This document shows positions 1-9,374 of a DNA stretch of 64,000 nt, in pieces. Every line of letters begins with the position of its first letter. Within the stretch, counting starts at the first letter, position 1. The position numbers were made by a program, and so were the translations under genes. This DNA comes from Chitinophaga sp. CF118 (GTDB lineage Bacteria; Bacteroidota; Bacteroidia; Chitinophagales; Chitinophagaceae), in contig NZ_FOMK01000002.1 of NCBI RefSeq assembly GCF_900112615.1, forward strand, positions 496,001 to 560,000, written 5' to 3'. A model generated the notes under the pieces. It was not told the origin of the DNA. It saw only the letters and a list, made by a program, of their open reading frames with translations, and made no database searches.

Positions 1-215
1 AAACAAAGAAAACTCTCATAGTTGGAAGTAAATATCCGACCTCCGTCCCCGGGAGGTTAATAATAAGCTGCAGGCAAAGAAAAGGGTTTAATGTTATGTA
101 ATTGTTAAGAGGTGGATGAGGATATTAGTTTGAAGCCCATCTTTTAAAATAAAAATAAGAAATACCTTTATACAGATTTTACATTGCATAGAGGCATTTC
201 TTTACAAACTATCAC

Positions 216-674
216 TTATTTCACTGCCAGAAAGATATCTACTTCCGCATCTTCCGGGTTTTGTGTTTTTTCTCCATACACTTCAAAATCTGCTGTATAA
301 ACCCTTGGAATATCTGAGTTCCATATTTTAGTCCACTCATTAAATACCACACCTTGCAGGAGATTTCCTTTGGCAATACGCTTAAGATAATCGCCTCCGG
401 CTATAGTGATCCCGGTCATTCCATCCGGAATATTATCCAGATTGCTTACTTTACAACCAAGAATAGTGGTATAGGGTTTTGTATGATCTTTCTCATACTC
501 CGCATATACGCTATAAACAGTGTTATCAATCTTATTGGGGATTTTCTCCATGATTCCTTGCGACATAAACTGATCCCAGAGAGCAGGAATATCTTTTCCT
601 GATTGTCCGTTTTCGTTTGTGGTTCTTACTGCAATACCAAGAACATAGAATGATTTGAGCGTCTGCTTTTCCAT
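216..674 (-). CDS. GyrI-like (AraC effector-binding fold) small-molecule-binding protein
   Basis: A 152-residue cytoplasmic protein without signal peptide. It has the layout of stand-alone GyrI-like/effector-binding domains: an N-terminal strand (FYVLGIAVRTTN), a helix with DIPALWDQFMSQ, a central strand with YSVYAEYEKDH, then YTTILGCKVSNLDNIPDGM, and a C-terminal YTADFEVYGEK followed by the acidic strand AEVDIFLAVK. In this family such proteins bind small, often cationic or hydrophobic, molecules; some accompany transcription regulators or inhibit gyrase. No helix-turn-helix is fused here, so the gene is a free-standing binding domain with an unknown ligand. The start is an ATG with an A/T-rich leader. 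No operon partner lies nearby. Confidence 0.8.
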   Translation of the reverse strand: MEKQTLKSFYVLGIAVRTTNENGQSGKDIPALWDQFMSQGIMEKIPNKIDNTVYSVYAEYEKDHTKPYTTILGCKVSNLDNIPDGMTGITIAGGDYLKRIAKGNLLQGVVFNEWTKIWNSDIPRVYTADFEVYGEKTQNPEDAEVDIFLAVK

Positions 675-744
675 TTTTTTATTATTTCAGTACAAATATG
701 GGGGAGTATTGTGACAACCCTATGTCAGCAGGGACCTACAACAG

Positions 745-896
745 TTACTACCCACTTAACTACCCACTTTTCAATTTCCCCTTAATTCGCCAATAAATCC
801 ATTTCTTCCTTAACCCTTTACTGTAAACGGTTTCAAAACAAATGAAGATATTATGTAAAATGTCCCCATCATTTTTACTACCCACTTTACTACCCA
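745..896. repeat. Pair of 22-bp near-identical repeats
   Basis: The 22-bp sequence at 745-766 recurs at 875-896 with one mismatch. Each copy itself holds two ACTACCCA-like units. Read on the minus strand, the copy at 875-896 would encode Gly-Ser-Lys-Val-Gly-Ser-Lys just beyond the stop of the winged-helix remnant. The repeats may therefore be relics of a repeated linker in a larger degraded gene rather than regulatory sites. The stretch 675-900 holds nothing else recognisable. Confidence 0.4.
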
Positions 897-900
897 AGGG

Positions 901-1119
901 CTATTCCGAAGGAAGAGGTAATTGGTTTATTAACCATCTCCCTGATTTGTCTGATCCTTCTCTTACAAGGATACCTAAGTTTTTCAATTTATTAATATTA
1001 TTATCTACAGAAGTTTTCCCTTGTTCAATTACTTGCGACAATTGATCCTTAACAGAGAACCTCAAAAATAATTTGTGAGCCTGAGAATTACTTAAACTCC
1101 TCCTGATCTCCAAAAACAA
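901..1119 (-). pseudogene. Remnant of a winged-helix C-terminal domain (RecG-like/AlbA-type ATP-binding protein tail)
   Basis: The open frame carries LSQVIEQGKTSVDNNINKLKNLGILVREGSDKSGRWLI. This is the pattern of the C-terminal winged helix of RecG-like, AlbA-type ATP-binding proteins and some Fic proteins: a recognition helix T-S-V-D-N-N-I-N-K-L, then a wing ending in G-x-W. It has no ATG at a sensible place (the 5' end is a TTG inside the T-tract of the terminator at 1111-1150), and the upstream catalytic part is absent. After the stop, the same frame continues with a Gly-Ser-Lys repeat. I read it as a truncated, non-functional leftover. A short real gene cannot be excluded. Confidence 0.35.
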
Positions 1120-1150
1120 AGAGCCTGCATCCTACTTATGGATACAGGCT
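1111..1150 (-). terminator. Rho-independent terminator of the GH16 operon
   Basis: An 11-bp stem with one mismatch (1122-1132 with 1140-1150) and a 7-nt loop is followed on the minus strand by a T-rich tract (complement of 1111-1120). It lies 57 bp beyond the GH16 stop and closes the whole minus-strand operon. Confidence 0.75.
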
Positions 1151-1206
1151 TCTTGCATTCGTTATAACGCGCTTCTATTCAGAACAGAAAGCTACTCCTT
1201 CAGTGC

Positions 1207-2016
1207 CTATTGTTTTTGATACACTCTTACATAATCTATTTCAAAGCGCTTAGGAAATGTGGTATTACCCGGATCTCCTCCATTCATTCCTCCAATGGCA
1301 AGGTTCAATAACATGTAATGCGGTTGCATGAAAGGATTGATTCCTGTTCCATCTTTATTCTGCAATTTATTCAACTCCACCCTGTTCAGCAAGGTATCGT
1401 CTACAAACAAAGCAATCGCTTTTTCATCCCAATCCATACGCCATACATGAAACTTTGCGGCCCAGGCGGAATCTACCGGACGGGTATTACTATACCATTC
1501 GGCTTTATAAGCTTTGGATGTGCCACAGGCAATATTGGCCAGCAGCTTGCCCTTGTAATACTCCATGATATCGATCTCTCCATTAGAGGGCCATTGTCCC
1601 TTTTCTCCAAGTGTCCACCAGGCGGGCCATAAGCCCTGGTCGACAGGGATACGACCTCTCATTTCAAAACGTCCATACTTCCAGCTTTGCAGTCCTTCTG
1701 TTTTGATGGAAGCGGCTGTATATGTTATGAACGGACGGTTCTTACGCCAGTCGTGGCTACCTTCTACATAACCTGGATTGGGCATCTGTTCTTTACACGC
1801 TTCAATTACCAACATACCTTTTTCAATATGGGCATTGGCCAACTGATACCACTGCAATTCTTCATTACGGGCAAAGCCTGTCTCCGGCCGCCAGTTGGCT
1901 GGATCCGGAGCACCGTCCTTATTAAATTCATCGGCCCATACCAGTTTATACCTTTGTGCCGTACCAACATTTGTAATACACAATATCAATGTCAGCAACG
2001 TTAAACCTCTTATCAT
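1207..2016 (-). CDS. Secreted GH16 endo-beta-glucanase/laminarinase-like enzyme
   Basis: A 269-residue enzyme with an N-terminal signal peptide (about residues 1-20, ending in Gly-Thr-Ala-Gln). The rest is a single GH16 jelly-roll domain. The catalytic signature GEIDIME is present, with predicted nucleophile Glu147 and acid/base Glu152. Upstream family landmarks are WADEF near residue 28 and YGRFEMRGRIP near 114-124; WPAWWTLG at 130-137 lines the cleft. GH16 enzymes hydrolyse beta-1,3/1,4-glucans or galactans with retention; laminarin or mixed-linkage glucan is the usual substrate of this subtype, but specificity cannot be read off directly. It is the last gene of the operon, 3 bp after the DUF1735 lipoprotein, so it is probably translationally coupled. 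No extra carbohydrate-binding module is present. Confidence 0.93.
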   Translation of the reverse strand: MIRGLTLLTLILCITNVGTAQRYKLVWADEFNKDGAPDPANWRPETGFARNEELQWYQLANAHIEKGMLVIEACKEQMPNPGYVEGSHDWRKNRPFITYTAASIKTEGLQSWKYGRFEMRGRIPVDQGLWPAWWTLGEKGQWPSNGEIDIMEYYKGKLLANIACGTSKAYKAEWYSNTRPVDSAWAAKFHVWRMDWDEKAIALFVDDTLLNRVELNKLQNKDGTGINPFMQPHYMLLNLAIGGMNGGDPGNTTFPKRFEIDYVRVYQKQ

Positions 2017-2019
2017 GCT

Positions 2020-3093
2020 TTATAAATGCTTTGGATAATTTAATAGTTTCACATTATTAATCTTAAATCCCTGTTGATCCTGGATATAGTCTACTACAAA
2101 ACCAACTGTTACTTTTGTTTCTTCCGTTAAAGCAAACGTCACTTTAGGCGCTGTAAACAAAGTAGAATAGATTTCTGTATTACCTGATACATTACTATAG
2201 TCTGGAATAGTGTCTTTTCCTGGTGCTATCACAATATAAGCAGGATCTTTAGTTCCCTGCCAATTGAGATTGGAAACATCAAAAGTATAAGTACCGGCAG
2301 GCAAAGTCATTGTCTGGTAGATCTTACCGTTGTGAATAGCAGGAGATCCCCATCCCGATTCGAGATTCATAGTACCACCTGCATCGCTGGAGAATCCACC
2401 GTATCCAGTATGACTTTTGGCGGCAGTGTTGGCTGTCCAGTCGGCTAGTGTTCCCCAGCGGCCTCCGGAACTCATCTCTGCTGCAATGAAAGGAAGTCCT
2501 GCATTTTTCACATACGCCGCAGTGATATTTACAGAGGGTCCTATTACCAGTGCGTCCACATTTACAATCACGATAGTGGTGGCGAGTGACGGAGCTACTT
2601 CATATTTCCCTTTGCTGCGAATAGAAACTGCCAGCGCTAGTTTCTTTCCCGCATATTGATTTTCCTTGATCTGATTAATATCTACAGAAAGGTTAAATGT
2701 ACCCTCACTCTTTCCTCCTGCTACTGCTATATCAGTTGGTAACGTGTACATAGAAGATGGCATTAGTAAAGTAGTGGTATCAAGAATGCCATTTGTAAGC
2801 AACTGATTAATCGTATCTGTGTTGGTAACAATATCTACCGAGAAAGCCTCGCTGGCCTGCATACCTGCACGTGAAACGCCCAGGATAATATTTATTTTCT
2901 TGTTCTCCTCATCCAGCTGATAATTATATGTGGAAGAATCGGTACCCGATGGAACGGTATAATTCGCATTGATTCCACCAGACATATTCACTGCCTGAGG
3001 CATGAAGATATTGGTAATACCATATTTGGTTTCTTCCTTATTACAGGCAAGAATGATAAAACATGTAATTAAGAACAGACATAACTTTTTCAT
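2020..3093 (-). CDS. Surface lipoprotein with DUF1735 and DUF5013-like domains
   Basis: The start is placed at the ATG at 3093, giving a typical lipoprotein signal (MKKLCLFLITCFIILAC, lipid-attachment Cys17) of a 357-residue product. A more upstream ATG would overlap the preceding SusD gene and bury the signal peptide. The first half matches DUF1735 (the BT_3987-type N-terminal domain), including the pattern MYTLPTDIAVAGGKSEGTF. The second half resembles DUF5013: a beta-sandwich starting near FIAAEMSSGGRWGTLADWT and ending with GFKINNVKLLNY. Such proteins sit at the cell surface next to SusC/SusD pairs and are thought to bind glycan. It lies 17 bp after SusD and 3 bp before GH16, clearly in the same operon. 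Confidence 0.8.
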   Translation of the reverse strand: MKKLCLFLITCFIILACNKEETKYGITNIFMPQAVNMSGGINANYTVPSGTDSSTYNYQLDEENKKINIILGVSRAGMQASEAFSVDIVTNTDTINQLLTNGILDTTTLLMPSSMYTLPTDIAVAGGKSEGTFNLSVDINQIKENQYAGKKLALAVSIRSKGKYEVAPSLATTIVIVNVDALVIGPSVNITAAYVKNAGLPFIAAEMSSGGRWGTLADWTANTAAKSHTGYGGFSSDAGGTMNLESGWGSPAIHNGKIYQTMTLPAGTYTFDVSNLNWQGTKDPAYIVIAPGKDTIPDYSNVSGNTEIYSTLFTAPKVTFALTEETKVTVGFVVDYIQDQQGFKINNVKLLNYPKHL

Positions 3094-3110
3094 ACAACTC
3101 ATTAAAAATG

Positions 3111-4799
3111 TTACCAATTTGGATTCTGTTTCAACACCCCTCCGGATTTGCTGATCTCCGACTGAGGGAATGGATAGTAATACATTTTGCGGGCATCAAA
3201 TACCCTGTTCTCTACATTGAATACCTGGTAGGTAATCACCGGAGGTGCCAGCGTTACACGTACGCCCTGTATAGGAGCATTCAACGCTACCTCAGCATCT
3301 TTCCATCTGATCAGATCCCAATAACGGTAATCTTCAAATGCCAGTTCTATTCTGCGCTCATGCTTTAGTGCTGTTCTGAACTCATCGGCCCCTGCTGCTG
3401 TTATAGCCGGCATTGCCACACCGGGTCTGTTACGTACCATATTGATCGCTGCACGGGCTGTGAGAGCATAGCCATTGTCGTTATCCGGACCATATGCTTC
3501 ATTCATTGCTTCTGCATATTCAAGCAATACTTCTCCATAACGGAATACTATCCATGCATGTACTACTTTTTGTGCCTGTACCAGATTCAAACCGTCATTC
3601 AGGAATTTCTTCAGATAATAACCGGTTCTACTGCTGTTGGTATTCGCCATATCATCTGTGCCACCCGCTGCTTCATTGATCGTCCGACCGTTCCAGGTGC
3701 TGTTGTTTGTAACGATGGAATAACCTAAACGGGGATCCCTGTTTGCATAAGGATTGGCAGGATCAGGTGTGCCTGTATATTCATAATCTGCCACCAGGTT
3801 ATGTGAAGGAGTAACTCCACTCTTACCTCCTGATGTTGCAATAGGATAATTCTGTGTTTCAGGACTATTGGATGCGGGTTCACGGATAGCATAGATCGTT
3901 TCATTGCCGGTAACTGCATTATTCTGCAGGAAGTAATTCCTGTAGTCTGCTGCCAGACCGTATTGTCCGGCTCCCTGTGCAAACACTATCAGATCATGCG
4001 CGGCGGCGGCAGCTGCTTGCCATTTAGTAACATCTGAGGTAGTATTGTGTAAAGGACTGGCGGCATATAGTAATGCTCTTGCTTTAATTGCCAATGCTAC
4101 CCCTTGTGTAAATCGACCGTCATAATTGGCGTAAGAAGAGGTTTTCCAGTTCGCTTGCAGACTGTCTTTATAAGTATCAACTTCTTTTACGATAAAGCTG
4201 ATAATGCTATCATATGGTGTAGCTGGCAAATTCGTATTATCGGATGTGGACAATACTTTCGTAACTAATGGAACGCCACCATAACGTTTTGACAATTCAA
4301 AATAATACCAGGCACGGAGAATATGCGCTTCCCCGCGGAACCAGGCAATATTCTGAACATCATTATGATAATTGATTTTTTCAGCGGCTGAGATGGTATC
4401 CCTGCTCGTGCCTAAAATGGCTTTATACGCTACAGAATTTTCAATAAAATAATTAGCTGCTCTGATACCAGCATAATAGCTGCTGTAATAGTTATCCGGA
4501 TTAGTGGTTGCATTCCAGCTTCCCTGGTTAAACAGCAATGCAATAGATGTTCCGGATGTTTGTTCAGCTTCGTCAGTTGCAGCTGCAAACAAATTAGCAT
4601 CCAGTGTTAAAAAGCCGTCACGCAGATTAACGTAAGGGGCATTTGCGAAAACGAATAACGATACATAATTTGATTTAACTATTTCGTCTGTGGGAGAAGT
4701 ATCAATTCTTGTTTCCAGAAAATCTTTCGAACAGGCAGATGCTAAACCTGCGGCTACTGCTATTAAAAGATAAGTGTATAATTTATGTCGACTAAGCAT
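3111..4799 (-). CDS. SusD/RagB-family glycan-binding lipoprotein
   Basis: A 562-residue lipoprotein; the signal peptide ends in LASAC with lipid-attachment Cys23, followed by the family hallmark SKDFLET. The TPR-rich SusD fold is recognisable from AWFRGEAHILRAWYYFELSKRYGGVPLVT (about 150-180), the AIKARALLYAASPLH repeat helix and the C-terminal RRIELAFEDYRYWDLIRWKD...YYYPFPQSEISKSGGVLKQNPNW, the standard SusD ending. It caps its SusC transporter at the outer membrane and binds oligosaccharide. It lies 20 bp downstream of the SusC gene at 4820-7654 and is its obvious partner. Confidence 0.95.
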   Translation of the reverse strand: MLSRHKLYTYLLIAVAAGLASACSKDFLETRIDTSPTDEIVKSNYVSLFVFANAPYVNLRDGFLTLDANLFAAATDEAEQTSGTSIALLFNQGSWNATTNPDNYYSSYYAGIRAANYFIENSVAYKAILGTSRDTISAAEKINYHNDVQNIAWFRGEAHILRAWYYFELSKRYGGVPLVTKVLSTSDNTNLPATPYDSIISFIVKEVDTYKDSLQANWKTSSYANYDGRFTQGVALAIKARALLYAASPLHNTTSDVTKWQAAAAAAHDLIVFAQGAGQYGLAADYRNYFLQNNAVTGNETIYAIREPASNSPETQNYPIATSGGKSGVTPSHNLVADYEYTGTPDPANPYANRDPRLGYSIVTNNSTWNGRTINEAAGGTDDMANTNSSRTGYYLKKFLNDGLNLVQAQKVVHAWIVFRYGEVLLEYAEAMNEAYGPDNDNGYALTARAAINMVRNRPGVAMPAITAAGADEFRTALKHERRIELAFEDYRYWDLIRWKDAEVALNAPIQGVRVTLAPPVITYQVFNVENRVFDARKMYYYPFPQSEISKSGGVLKQNPNW

Positions 4800-4819
4800 A
4801 GCGATTCGTTTTTTAATGA

Positions 4820-7654
4820 TTAAAAACTAAGACTGAGACCACTGGTATATGATTTCAGACCGGGATAACCGGAAGGTGTTTCCGGATCAAGATTGTAATC
4901 CTTTAGCAGGCTGCTCCAGGTAACAGGATTTGTTGCACTGACAAAGATCCTGCACCGCGACAAGTGTAACCGGTTCAATAAAAGCTCTGGTAAAGAATAT
5001 CCCAGTTCTATATTTCGGATCCTCAAAAAGTTATTTTTCTTTATCCAGAAGGTAGAGTATCTGTAATTATTAGTATTAGCCAATGTACTTAATCTTGGAT
5101 AGGTAGCAGTACTCCTTGTATCTATTCCCTGATCTGGATAATATGCCCAGGCACCATCTGCAATAGCATAAGCGTTCGAATTATTCATAAAGGCCACCGA
5201 TTGTGATGCAGAAAGCAGGTTATAATCTCCTCCTGCGGCACCCTGGAAAAAGATCTGGCAATCAAACCCTGCATAAGTAGCTCCTGCATTAAAAGAGTAA
5301 TACAATGAAGGGAAATCCGGGTTACCGATTTTAGTGATATCGTTCTGATCTACATAACCGCTTTTGTCCATGTCCTTATACTTGATATCTCCCGGTTGAA
5401 CAGCACCGAATGCAGGCACCGCTGATCCAGCTTTCAGCGTACCATCAGCGTTAAAGTCTTCCAGTTGGTAAAACCCATCGGCCACAAGCCCCATTGGAGT
5501 GCCAATGCCCAACCCGGTGGTTTTATTGAAATCGTTGACAGGTTTTACCTCTCCCCAGTAATCAATTTTATTTTTAGTATAAGATGCCATTGCTCCAATA
5601 TTGTATCTAAATTTCCCCACCTTATCACTGAAATTAACTGAGAGATCAAAGCCTTTATTCGTTACCTTACCAATGTTCTTATACATGAACGATGTACCCA
5701 ATGTAGCGAGGTAGGTATTGTTATCGTAGGTGATAATACCACCGCGTTTATCCATGAACATATCAGCTGTTACACTTAACTTATTAAAAAGCGTAGCGTC
5801 TATTCCTGCATTGTATTTAATACTATGTGCAGCAAAGATGTCCGGATTAGCAATATAACTGAGTGCATAACCCGCATTGCCTGTAAAACTATTATTCCCG
5901 GTATAGAATACGCCGTTATTATTATAGTATTGTTTATAAAGGTACCTGCCTGCATCAGATGTTTCATTACCGGTTTTACCTACAGATACTCTTATTTTAA
6001 GGAGATTTACAACAGGACTGTTCTGCATAAATTTCTCATTGGAAACGATCCATGCGGCAGAAACAGCGGGGTAAAATCCTTTGTTATGCCCTGGTGCAAA
6101 ATTGTCTGATCCGCTGTAAGCAAATCCGAATTCAGCTACATAACGGTTGTTATAAACATAATGAATTCTTCCGCTCAGGTTAGTATAATGATGAAAGATG
6201 TTGTTACCTGTATTTACCCCCAATCCATTCAGACTGCCATTCCAGTCTTCAACGAAACTACTGGCAAAATAATTCACAGCAGCAGATACTGCATGAACAC
6301 CAAAACTACGGTCGTAACCAGCTGTAAGATTCGCTTGTTTCCAGTCGTACTGACCTACCGGAGAGTTTCCACTGGCTGTGATATCTTTGGTAACGTCTGT
6401 AGTAGTTTGTACTCCATTATAAAAGCGTGCATAGGTAGCCGTTTTACTCGCAACGTTCCTGGTCCATGTATTAAAAGACACGGCTTCATTCAGATAAAGA
6501 CCGGGTGTAATGAAATCAAACTTCTCTTTCAGGTTAAAGTTGGCCTGCAGAGTTCTGTCATGTGTGGAGATCCATCCCAATGCCCTGATAGAAGCAACCG
6601 GATTATTCGCATATATCGTAGTACCCGACCAGTTTCCACTTTCATCTTTCACAGGGTAAATATTAGAAGGATAAAGTGCCATATTACTCCAGAGGGTGGG
6701 TCCGTTATAACTAGGATAACGTCTGTCTTCAATACGTCCACCCAGATCCACTTTCGCTTCAAAGATCTTAAAGAAATTAAAGTCGAGATTAGAGCGGAGG
6801 TTAAAACGCTGGATCTGTGCATTGGAAGTAGATTCGCTGTTAGAGACATCGTACAGTCCCTGATCTTTCATGTAATCTACAATCACTCCATACATCGCAG
6901 TAGAATCCCCACCGCTGAATACAAGGTTGGCATCAGTGTAGGGAGTGCTTTTCTTCAATACTTCATCATACCAGTCTACATTGGTGCCGGTACCATTCTT
7001 ATAAGCATCCAGTTGCGCATTTGAATATTTAGGTGCCCATATATATTGATTCCCGTTCACACCGTATCTATCATTACTGATAGCCTGATTATACAACCGT
7101 GCATAATCATAAGAGCCCAATGGTTTATTTATATTCATACCCTGTTGGATCCCGCTTCTTACCTGGAACTGTATTGTTGGTTTGCTATGCTGTCCCCTCT
7201 TAGTAATGATCCATAATACACCGTTTGCACCTCTCATACCGAAAGTAGCCAGGGCCGCTGCATCTTTCAATACAGAGACAGATGCTATTTCTGAAGATGA
7301 CAGGTACTGAAAGTAATGCGATGTTACCTGGAAGCCATCTACATAAATGGTCATTTCCCTGTTATCATATGTACCCAATCCCCTGATCACCATGGAAGCA
7401 TCATCGTAACCCGGTTCTCCGGTGCCCTGCAACACGGTTAATCCCGGCAGGCGACCATAAAGTGTATTGGTGATATTAGCGGCAGGTGTTTTATACAAAT
7501 CGGCCCCTGTTACAGTAGAAACAGATGATGAAGACAAAGCCGGTTTCACTTTTAATAACGGGCCTGGCTCGTAGACAATAGTATCCTGTGCTCTTACTCC
7601 TGCAAAGGAAATAAGCGACAGGAATATAATAAATGAGAGTTCTCTGAAAGTCAT
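4820..7654 (-). CDS. SusC/RagA-family TonB-dependent transporter, short form without the N-terminal regulatory domain
   Basis: A 944-residue outer-membrane transporter. The signal peptide is about residues 1-22 (ending GVRAQ). The plug domain starts almost at once (VTGADLYKTPAANITNTLYG) and contains the SusC signature SVLKDAAALATFGMRGANG followed by TKRG. The beta-barrel then runs to the terminal Phe (SGLSLSF). Unlike the other four SusC proteins here, it has no carboxypeptidase-regulatory-like beta-sandwich (the roughly 80-residue domain usually ahead of the plug) and no clear EVVVVGYG-type motif. It is the second SusC of the operon, paired with the SusD at 3111. The first SusC of the operon is full length, so the two pairs probably have different roles or substrates. 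Confidence 0.93.
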   Translation of the reverse strand: MTFRELSFIIFLSLISFAGVRAQDTIVYEPGPLLKVKPALSSSSVSTVTGADLYKTPAANITNTLYGRLPGLTVLQGTGEPGYDDASMVIRGLGTYDNREMTIYVDGFQVTSHYFQYLSSSEIASVSVLKDAAALATFGMRGANGVLWIITKRGQHSKPTIQFQVRSGIQQGMNINKPLGSYDYARLYNQAISNDRYGVNGNQYIWAPKYSNAQLDAYKNGTGTNVDWYDEVLKKSTPYTDANLVFSGGDSTAMYGVIVDYMKDQGLYDVSNSESTSNAQIQRFNLRSNLDFNFFKIFEAKVDLGGRIEDRRYPSYNGPTLWSNMALYPSNIYPVKDESGNWSGTTIYANNPVASIRALGWISTHDRTLQANFNLKEKFDFITPGLYLNEAVSFNTWTRNVASKTATYARFYNGVQTTTDVTKDITASGNSPVGQYDWKQANLTAGYDRSFGVHAVSAAVNYFASSFVEDWNGSLNGLGVNTGNNIFHHYTNLSGRIHYVYNNRYVAEFGFAYSGSDNFAPGHNKGFYPAVSAAWIVSNEKFMQNSPVVNLLKIRVSVGKTGNETSDAGRYLYKQYYNNNGVFYTGNNSFTGNAGYALSYIANPDIFAAHSIKYNAGIDATLFNKLSVTADMFMDKRGGIITYDNNTYLATLGTSFMYKNIGKVTNKGFDLSVNFSDKVGKFRYNIGAMASYTKNKIDYWGEVKPVNDFNKTTGLGIGTPMGLVADGFYQLEDFNADGTLKAGSAVPAFGAVQPGDIKYKDMDKSGYVDQNDITKIGNPDFPSLYYSFNAGATYAGFDCQIFFQGAAGGDYNLLSASQSVAFMNNSNAYAIADGAWAYYPDQGIDTRSTATYPRLSTLANTNNYRYSTFWIKKNNFLRIRNIELGYSLPELLLNRLHLSRCRIFVSATNPVTWSSLLKDYNLDPETPSGYPGLKSYTSGLSLSF

Positions 7655-7675
7655 TTTTAATATTTTTATATTAGA

Positions 7676-9355
7676 TTAATAACCCGGATTCTGAATAAGT
7701 GTACCCTTATTGATCTCCGATTGCGGAAGAGGGTTCAGGTATTGGCGGGGAGCCCAGAAACCTTTGTATAATACACCATCTTCATAATCCGTATTACCCG
7801 TGAGCTTTCCACCCGTTTGGCTATTGAATTTCAATGCCCGGATATTACCGCCTATCAATCCATTTCCAATGTCGCTACGTTTCCAGTGTTTGATATCGTG
7901 TAACCAGTAATTTTCATCGAAGAATTCCACAGCCCATTCCCGCTGAATAATAGTACGCAGTGCTGCCTGATCTGTTTCAGTAATAGCAGGAAGGCCTGCA
8001 CGCTGATGAACTCTGTTTAATTTTGCAAGTGCTTCTGCAGGCTGTCCCATTTCATTATATGCTTCAGCAGCATTCAGATAAAGTGCCGCAAGGCGAAAGA
8101 TGGGAAACTCGAACCATGACCTGGTACCTGCTTTATAATAGAACTTCACGGGTACAGCACAAGCGTTCATCTGCCACTGAAAAAGTGCCTGGTTACTCCA
8201 TGAATTATCGTTCGGGTTATTCCAGCTATCTATCTGCCACGCCTTAAAACATACTTTGAAGCGGGCCTCCATCTGTTGCATTTTGGTGAGATAATCTGCA
8301 AAATCAGTAGACGTAGTTGGCCATACCTGATTGGTACCATCTGCTTTATAATAAAATTCCAGGTAGTTTGTTGTTAGACCGTTGCCATACGCCTGCCAGT
8401 TGTGCATGTTATAAAAGGTATTCATACTGCCTGTTTCGTATTTGAATGCCAGTAGTACTTCTGCATTGGAAGGCGTTGAGGTGGCAGTGCCATAATCGTC
8501 CAACGGGTTGCCGGTATTTATAATTTTAGCCCCTCCATTGGTTTCTGCTTCCAGGATTCCTGCTTCTGCTGCAGTTGCTGCCTGCTGCCATCTGCCGGGA
8601 TCACTGTTGCCGAGGCAAATAAGGCTGTTATTAGCCCCTAAATCCAAATATGGAGATCCCGTATTGAATAACGGGCGGGCGGCATATAAGAGCGCTTTTG
8701 ACTTAATTGACAAAACTGCTGCTTTGGTCATCCTGCCTGTGAAGGTAGCTGGCCATTGAGAAGGCAATACAGCTGCTGATGCATCACACCAGGAGATGAT
8801 AGAGTCCAGCACTTCAGTTAGCGGCGCACGGGGAATATTAAGGTCATCATTTACGGTCAGACTCTTACTCAGTATTGGTACTCCCCCATACATTATAAAC
8901 ATCTGTTCGTACCGGTAAGCCACCAGCGCCTGCATTTCTGCTTTTACGATAGCTTTATCTGTGGCAGACATATCAGTGACCTTATCAATATTTTCTTTCA
9001 CCAGGTAAGCCTGACGGATAGCTGTGAAATTAAAAGCATATCCATCCATATCTTCTATATTGCCACTGGCAGTAAGACCGGTAGAAATAGCAATTCCATT
9101 GCCCCATGTCCAGCCAAAGCCGTAAGTGAGTGCGCCGGATATATTATCCTGCACCATAGAATTCCAGGATCCCTGGTAAGGCAGCCCCTGGCATAATGCC
9201 CGCTGGTATGCATTTGCAATGGCACTCTGCGCTTTTATAGTAGTTGAAAAAACGGAATCGGTTGTTGTACTGTTTGATATCGGTAACTGCAAAAAGTCTT
9301 TCTGACAGGCTCCTATAATCACACACAGTAATAATAAATAGGCAATACGTTTCAT
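7676..9355 (-). CDS. SusD/RagB-family glycan-binding lipoprotein
   Basis: The start is set at the ATG at 9355, which gives a 559-residue protein with a clean lipoprotein signal (MKRIAYLLLLCVIIGAC, Cys17) and QKDFLQLP after it. A longer frame extending to 9448 would overlap the upstream SusC gene and lacks a signal. SusD features: MQALVAYRYEQMFIMYGGVPILSKSL, the helix SIKSKALLYAARPLFN, and the C-terminal REWAVEFFDENYWLHDIKHWKR...RQYLNPLPQSEINKGTLIQNPGY. It lies 19 bp after the SusC at 9375 and 21 bp before the next SusC; it is the first SusD of this double-pair operon. Confidence 0.94.
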   Translation of the reverse strand: MKRIAYLLLLCVIIGACQKDFLQLPISNSTTTDSVFSTTIKAQSAIANAYQRALCQGLPYQGSWNSMVQDNISGALTYGFGWTWGNGIAISTGLTASGNIEDMDGYAFNFTAIRQAYLVKENIDKVTDMSATDKAIVKAEMQALVAYRYEQMFIMYGGVPILSKSLTVNDDLNIPRAPLTEVLDSIISWCDASAAVLPSQWPATFTGRMTKAAVLSIKSKALLYAARPLFNTGSPYLDLGANNSLICLGNSDPGRWQQAATAAEAGILEAETNGGAKIINTGNPLDDYGTATSTPSNAEVLLAFKYETGSMNTFYNMHNWQAYGNGLTTNYLEFYYKADGTNQVWPTTSTDFADYLTKMQQMEARFKVCFKAWQIDSWNNPNDNSWSNQALFQWQMNACAVPVKFYYKAGTRSWFEFPIFRLAALYLNAAEAYNEMGQPAEALAKLNRVHQRAGLPAITETDQAALRTIIQREWAVEFFDENYWLHDIKHWKRSDIGNGLIGGNIRALKFNSQTGGKLTGNTDYEDGVLYKGFWAPRQYLNPLPQSEINKGTLIQNPGY

Positions 9356-9374
9356 CACGTTGGATTTAATTTGA

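Noticed and set aside
842..1045. 67-codon open frame on the plus strand
   Set aside because: Opposite to the winged-helix remnant; no domain, and the minus frame explains the sequence.
6161..7024. 287-codon open frame on the plus strand
   Set aside because: It is entirely antisense to the SusC gene at 4820-7654, has no recognisable domain and shows the amino-acid bias of a shadow frame.
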